64,000 bases of DNA from Flavobacteriales bacterium. Its GTDB lineage: Bacteria > Bacteroidota > Bacteroidia > Flavobacteriales_G > Salibacteraceae. Below are positions 59,402 to 64,000 of the stretch, piece by piece. Within the stretch, counting starts at the first letter, position 1; each line of letters begins with the position of its first letter. Below the pieces are notes generated by a model, which was not told the DNA's origin, searched no databases, and saw only the letters and a program-made list of their open reading frames with translations. Location of the stretch: contig JABJJW010000001.1 in assembly GCA_018660685.1 (NCBI GenBank), positions 1-64,000 of the forward strand, given 5' to 3'. Made by a program: the position numbers and the translations under genes.

Positions 59402-61159
59402 TTACTGTACAATAAACTTCTTAGTGATTTCCATTCCATTGTCAGCCTTAATCTTTCCGACATATAAGCCGGCTTTAAGCTGATTTGAAGGAACTTCCAC
59501 CCAAGAAGAATTCACAGTGTTGTTGAGATAGACTTGACGTCCAGACAAGTCGATCAATTCTATTTCCGTAATCTCAGTATTCGGATTGTTGGTCTTGAAT
59601 GTGATGAATGATGACGCTGGATTTGGGAACGCAACTACATCCAGTTGACCCATGTACAGCTCATCCACATTAACACTTTGCCAGTTTCCAATTTGCATCG
59701 TTTTCACCATTCTTGGAACAGCATAACCCATGATCGTATCGATGTACAGGTTTCCTTGTGTTGCACTTTGATTTGGGTTAGTGAGCAATGAATTATCGTT
59801 GATATCATCAGCGTCATAATTCCCCCCATAAGTCGCGTTGTACCACGCAACAAATGCATCCAAATCAGACTTTGACCACCAATCCCATGGAGAACCATTT
59901 GGTTCAATGTCGCCATTGCCATCTCTGACAACTATGGTAAACAGACCTTCCATTCCAGAAGAATCAATCTCGATCGGATCGTTCACATTGATAATCGGTG
60001 AATTCGCCATGTCCATCCCGTAGAAGTATCTAGCTCTTGCGGTGTACGGATCATCAGGATACTCTCCTTCGTATGCATCGTTTAATCCAAGAGAATTTGC
60101 TTTCGCCATGAAGGTGTTTGGTCCGTTCACATCAACGATATCATCACCAGTTGTTGAAACGATAACGGTTCCTGTATCAAATGGTGCAAACTGATCATAT
60201 GGTGCGTGAAATGAGACAAAAGGACCATCTCCAGCTTCCATCCAACTGATGTCACCAAGTGCACCGCCAATGTTCACAGATATGTCAACGTCATCAGACA
60301 TTCCATTGTCGGTATACAGATTTATTAGCCCACCATCGCCATTCACATCTCCGACAATTGACGGTTGGATGATACTGTTACCACCAAAAACAAACTTGTC
60401 CAATTCTGTTTCAGCTTGTTTGTCTAATGTGGCATACCCCAGCGAGACATATCCACCAGAACCTTGTCCTAACATGGCCATGTTGTCTCCGTCCATTCTA
60501 AATGGGTTTCCAGAATTGGCTGTCATGTACCTTGCTGATTTTACGGCATACTGAACATCGTGAATCGCTCTGTAAACAGCATTCATCAACGTTGCTCTTC
60601 GAATAGGCAGACCCGTTGGTCCCAAGGCTACTGGATTCCAGCCATGTCTGTAGTTAGGTGCTATCACAACGAATCCTCGCTTTGCGAATCGCTTGCAAAT
60701 TTCGACCGCAGATGAATCTTCTTTAGACCCACCAAAGCTTCCATTTACCAACGGTGGCAGGAAGTTTCCTGTGTGAACGTAGACCACAACTGGGCGTTCC
60801 ATGATCGTATCTGAAGCAGTGTCTGGCATGTAAATGTCCATTTTCAATTGGCCCACTTTCAGAACAGTAGAACTGTCCATAGATGTTGGCATAAAGAAAG
60901 CCAGAGGAATGAGGCTCGGATTTGTCGCAATCCAGTTTTGTAGAGAATCTTTCTCGGAAGTAATTTGTGCCGCATTTGTGGCGACATAGGTCGGATCCAT
61001 TAGAGATGTGTTGAGCAATGGATTTACATTAATTCCATAGATGACATCCTTTTCAATCGTTATGTCGGAGCTTGTAAAAACCTCTTCGAGATAACGATCT
61101 TGAGCCATGGCCGTTATTCCAAACGTCAAGGCTAGAGTTAGTGATATTATTGATTTCAT
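59402..61159 (-). CDS. secreted carboxylesterase-like protein with T9SS type A sorting domain
   Basis: This 585-residue secreted protein has a signal peptide (MKSIISLTLALTFGITAMAQ), an alpha/beta-hydrolase domain (about 100-430) of the carboxylesterase type, and a type A C-terminal domain (AFPNPASSFITF ... LKAGLYVGKI). The hydrolase has VVVYVHTGNF for the oxyanion strand, then DGDNMAMLGQGSGGYVSLG, which aligns without gaps with the nucleophile elbow DNVTIFGESAGG of active enzymes. Here the catalytic Ser position is Gly233 and the Ser is shifted to residue 234. It may be inactive as an esterase. It is 30 nt downstream of a TonB receptor gene in the same direction, forming an operon. Confidence 0.85.
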   Translation of the reverse strand: MKSIISLTLALTFGITAMAQDRYLEEVFTSSDITIEKDVIYGINVNPLLNTSLMDPTYVATNAAQITSEKDSLQNWIATNPSLIPLAFFMPTSMDSSTVLKVGQLKMDIYMPDTASDTIMERPVVVYVHTGNFLPPLVNGSFGGSKEDSSAVEICKRFAKRGFVVIAPNYRHGWNPVALGPTGLPIRRATLMNAVYRAIHDVQYAVKSARYMTANSGNPFRMDGDNMAMLGQGSGGYVSLGYATLDKQAETELDKFVFGGNSIIQPSIVGDVNGDGGLINLYTDNGMSDDVDISVNIGGALGDISWMEAGDGPFVSFHAPYDQFAPFDTGTVIVSTTGDDIVDVNGPNTFMAKANSLGLNDAYEGEYPDDPYTARARYFYGMDMANSPIINVNDPIEIDSSGMEGLFTIVVRDGNGDIEPNGSPWDWWSKSDLDAFVAWYNATYGGNYDADDINDNSLLTNPNQSATQGNLYIDTIMGYAVPRMVKTMQIGNWQSVNVDELYMGQLDVVAFPNPASSFITFKTNNPNTEITEIELIDLSGRQVYLNNTVNSSWVEVPSNQLKAGLYVGKIKADNGMEITKKFIVQ

Positions 61160-61189
61160 TAGTAGTTGATTTTCGTTAAACGAATATAG

Positions 61190-64000
61190 TTATTTAGCTC
61201 TATTCCAGTCAAAAAGCAAAGAGACATAGGCTAATCGGCCAACCAACGGGCCTCCATAAACCTGCCTTACTTGGTTGTTCAAAATATTTGAAGCCCCGAT
61301 TTTCAATGTCGAATGCCATTTGGGAACAGAAAAGTTTGCTTGCGCATTTAAGAGCCCATACGATTCAATGTCTCCAGTAAATTGCGGAGATCCTTCAAAT
61401 CGGAAACCTTCTACCCATCGATAGTTGATTCCATAGCCCCATCGACCAAATTTTAAGATCGGAAGCATTATGTCTCTTCCGGATATGCCGATGTTGTACT
61501 TGTGCTCAGGTGTATTATATGCAGGAATTATGGGGTCGTCAGCCCCGGAGGTTAATCTGTTGAACGAGTAGTTACCATTTAATGCGTGTTTTTTGGCATA
61601 GAAATAATTGAAGCCAGCGGAGACGCCTCTCGTTTGGACTTCATTTTCTGCGTTTGCGGCGAGTCGATACACTTGGGTGCCGCGAGGGAATCCAATTGCA
61701 TCAAACTCAGAATCGACACCGATTAGGTATCCAATAAAATCGTTGTACCAGCTTTGATAGGCCGTAATATCAAAGTATACTTTTTCCCACCAAATTCCTC
61801 TGTACCCGACCTCGATCGTCTTGACTTTTTCAGGTTGAATTGGGTCAGCGTTGAAATAGTCCAAGGTATCTCGATTCAGGGACGACAAATAATCTACAAA
61901 TGATCCGACGGTCAACAATGAATCGTAACCCTCGAGGTTTCCAAGAAGAATCGCTCTGCCAACATTGTAGTATAAGTATTGATCAGCAAGCGTAGGATTT
62001 CGAATTGCAGATGAAAAAGTAGAGCGGAAAGTGTGATTGGCGTTCGGTGAATAAACCACCGACACCGCAGGCGATAGTAGAAAGTCAAAGTTTTGATTCT
62101 TATCTACCCTCAAAGTGAAGTTGGTAAGCAGCTTTTTGTCAAAAAAGGATCGGCTCAATCCAATGTAGAAGCCAAGCTCTTCATTTTGAATTACCCGATA
62201 GTTGGAATCTGTTTTAATTACAGCTCCTGAGTCGGTCTTGGTTCGTTCATAGCTAAGTGTGTCCTGAAATATTGTCCCTCGAGAATTTGGTCTGTACCAG
62301 CGATAGTTTCCTCCAGTAGCGATTTCGATCCCTGCTAAATCAAAAATGTATTCTCCTTGGACATGATAAAGAGCGGACTTGTCATAAAATAGAGCACCAC
62401 CTTCCGTGAAATTTCTGCTCGTGATGTCTGAAAATGCGGAATCAAATCGCTGTGATCCGACTTCATAGGCCGGAATTCCTGCGCGTGGATCTTCGTCTAG
62501 CTCGTCTCGGAGTCGTTGATGCCAAATGTTGAGCGTATCGCTGTAATCCTCCATCCAAACATCGAGCGCCTCGGCCCAAAGCGTGTCATTTCCAAAATCG
62601 CCCAAATCAGGATATCCTTCATACTGTTTGAGCTCTCGAGCATAGTCTCGGCCTCCCCAAATTGTCCTGTATCTCGTGAACCAATTGTCGTTTCCGTTGA
62701 TGTCGGAAGTGATGGTTGACTCAACCATGCGCACTCCTGTGGTCACAATGTCATAGGATTGACCAGCATCTTCATTAGTAGAATATCCCCTCACGAACCA
62801 AGTTCCCTTCTTTCCAATTTCAACCTGGTTTTGCATGAATTGAATTCCTTTCAGGCTGTACCGATTATCGCCTTGATAGATTGTTGTTCCTGTTCCATAG
62901 TTGAAGGCATAGCTGATTTCAACACTATCCGTTATCCGATAGTATAAAGCAGTATTCAGTTTCAGGTTCTCGGTTCCGTAGTCTGCTAAGTCAATTTCCT
63001 TGTATCCGTCTCTGTGCACGATCCCATAGCCAGGATACTGAAACTTAGAAAGTATGTCTCGTCGATCGTCGTTTTCTTCATCTCCATAGATATTGACGGC
63101 GTCAAAACCTCCAGGATTATCCTGTTCAACATCGCCATCGTCGATTGGCTCATAGTTCTCCGCAAACCAATCGAGAGCGCTCATGTAAAACGCATTGATC
63201 TTGTAGGCGAATTTCGGTTTGCCTTCTTTGTTCTTAATGACTTGAGCCCAGCGAAACGCATATTCCTGCAGATTTCGCTCTCCAAGCTTTGTTGAGACTG
63301 CTAATCCAGGAAATACCCATGGATCTTTAGTCGTCATGTTGATGACACCGTTGAATGCTCCGGGACCATAGAATGCAGAACTAGCTCCGGCAATAATGTC
63401 GACGCGCATCACATCAAGATCTGACGTACCCAGAAAATTCCCGAGCGAGAAGTTTAAACCAGGGCTCTGATTGTCTCTCCCGTCGATGAGCTGTAATGAT
63501 CGAACAGGGCTCGTGCTGTTAAACCCACGTGTATTGATCACCTTGAATCCCAAACTAGCCGCGGTGATATCAACCCCTTTCAGTGAAGCCAATCCATCAT
63601 AAAAATTATCGGCAGGAGTTTCCTTGATGGCGATAATGTCCATTCGTTCCACTGTCAGTGGCTCTTGTCGCTGCTTCTCTGAAACTCGGAAATCGACCAC
63701 ATCAAAAGCTTCCAGCAGCTGAGCTGAGGTATTGAGTTTGATTTTAAGCTTTTGGCCATCTTGTTCATAGACGATCAATTGCTCTTCAAAACCAATAAAT
63801 GACACGACGAGATTGATGGGTAATTCTCGATTTGTTTCGAACTTGAAATTGCCATCTATATCGGTAGTAGTTCCTTCCGTGGTTCCTTGAACGACAACGG
63901 CAGCGCCAATCATAGCATCGCCGGTAGAAGGATCATAAACTGTCCCTTCTATTACCCTTTGGGCATAGATCATAACCGGCAGCAGGAAAATACAGGTTAT
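61190..64000 (-). CDS. TonB-dependent receptor, 5' end beyond the window
   Basis: This outer-membrane receptor reads through the right edge of the window: before residue 1 of the longest in-window frame (ATG 63973) the bases continue in frame as ITCIFLLPV, the hydrophobic core of a signal peptide, so the true start is beyond 64000. At least 936 residues follow: a CarboxypepD_reg-like domain (RVIEGTVYDPSTGDAMIGAAVVV), plug (NFYDGLASLKGVDITAASLGFKVINTRGFNSTSPV, LQLIDGRDNQSPG) and barrel ending FDWNRAK. The plug and barrel resemble receptors of unknown ligand. It is the first gene of an operon with the T9SS esterase-like gene. Confidence 0.9.
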   Translation of the reverse strand: MTCIFLLPVMIYAQRVIEGTVYDPSTGDAMIGAAVVVQGTTEGTTTDIDGNFKFETNRELPINLVVSFIGFEEQLIVYEQDGQKLKIKLNTSAQLLEAFDVVDFRVSEKQRQEPLTVERMDIIAIKETPADNFYDGLASLKGVDITAASLGFKVINTRGFNSTSPVRSLQLIDGRDNQSPGLNFSLGNFLGTSDLDVMRVDIIAGASSAFYGPGAFNGVINMTTKDPWVFPGLAVSTKLGERNLQEYAFRWAQVIKNKEGKPKFAYKINAFYMSALDWFAENYEPIDDGDVEQDNPGGFDAVNIYGDEENDDRRDILSKFQYPGYGIVHRDGYKEIDLADYGTENLKLNTALYYRITDSVEISYAFNYGTGTTIYQGDNRYSLKGIQFMQNQVEIGKKGTWFVRGYSTNEDAGQSYDIVTTGVRMVESTITSDINGNDNWFTRYRTIWGGRDYARELKQYEGYPDLGDFGNDTLWAEALDVWMEDYSDTLNIWHQRLRDELDEDPRAGIPAYEVGSQRFDSAFSDITSRNFTEGGALFYDKSALYHVQGEYIFDLAGIEIATGGNYRWYRPNSRGTIFQDTLSYERTKTDSGAVIKTDSNYRVIQNEELGFYIGLSRSFFDKKLLTNFTLRVDKNQNFDFLLSPAVSVVYSPNANHTFRSTFSSAIRNPTLADQYLYYNVGRAILLGNLEGYDSLLTVGSFVDYLSSLNRDTLDYFNADPIQPEKVKTIEVGYRGIWWEKVYFDITAYQSWYNDFIGYLIGVDSEFDAIGFPRGTQVYRLAANAENEVQTRGVSAGFNYFYAKKHALNGNYSFNRLTSGADDPIIPAYNTPEHKYNIGISGRDIMLPILKFGRWGYGINYRWVEGFRFEGSPQFTGDIESYGLLNAQANFSVPKWHSTLKIGASNILNNQVRQVYGGPLVGRLAYVSLLFDWNRAK

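Overview
The window looks like part of a chromosome from a free-living, probably marine bacterium of the Bacteroidota, close to Flavobacteriia or Cryomorphaceae-type lineages. The evidence is direct: four secreted proteins end in type A sorting domains of the type IX secretion system (T9SS), and a fifth ends in a gliding-motility (type B) C-terminal domain. There are two TonB-dependent receptors with CarboxypepD_reg-like N-termini. The family-specific proteins DUF2480, Omp28 and an RprX/RprY-like two-component pair are present. Several genes have Bacteroidota-type -7 promoter elements (TAnnTTTG) and no obvious Shine-Dalgarno sequences. Coding density is high after about 3 kb, with many 1-4 nt overlaps and convergent genes that overlap at their stop codons.

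Layout. (1) 1-3000 is a decayed accessory stretch behind tRNA-Ala(GGC). It holds a small membrane-anchored ORF, an HNH-nuclease remnant, a repeat-bearing hypothetical protein, a tyrosine-recombinase remnant with an in-frame stop, and a tiny Cys-rich lipoprotein. (2) 3047-6136 is a tight operon: panD, a flippase-like membrane protein, an RfaE2-type nucleotidyltransferase, sufE, a SufT-like DUF59 protein and DUF2480. (3) 6141-20405 holds a SPOR-like secreted protein, a TonB receptor, a PurF-family amidotransferase, a giant SBBP/PKD T9SS protein, 3-hydroxyanthranilate dioxygenase, an SprB-repeat adhesin and a two-component system. The divergent control region of that system carries four helically phased TTAAC boxes. 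(4) 21107-26487 holds 2-aminomuconate-semialdehyde dehydrogenase and a paaY-yciI-hypothetical-paaZ-ABM operon. (5) 26775-34521 holds tRNA-fMet, pheT, DoxX, dnaG (zinc ligands lost), a MscS channel and a T9SS protein. (6) 34612-41679 holds an ALDH7-type dehydrogenase, tandem PPK2 kinases, an SDR, lipoproteins, a YqaA membrane protein and a sulfotransferase. (7) 41684-54784 holds mfd, a beta-helix T9SS protein, fbp, hmgA, a four-helix-bundle cassette, hpd and a ClC transporter. (8) 54795-64000 holds aspS, two unknown small proteins, lgt and hemB back to back, and a TonB receptor plus T9SS esterase-like operon whose receptor runs off the right edge.

Together the catabolic genes point to a heterotroph that degrades amino acids: tryptophan (3-HAO, AMSDH), phenylacetate or its products (PaaZ, PaaY), tyrosine (HPPD, HmgA) and lysine (ALDH7).

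The strongest unusual signals are: a four-helix-bundle ORF forming the exact loop of a 16-bp inverted repeat (with G-U pairs) between hmgA and hpd, like the intervening sequences of 23S rRNA; the phased TTAAC operator array; a DnaG with all four zinc ligands substituted; and a T9SS esterase-like protein whose nucleophile serine is replaced by glycine. I found no CRISPR array, complete prophage or recognisable defence system.
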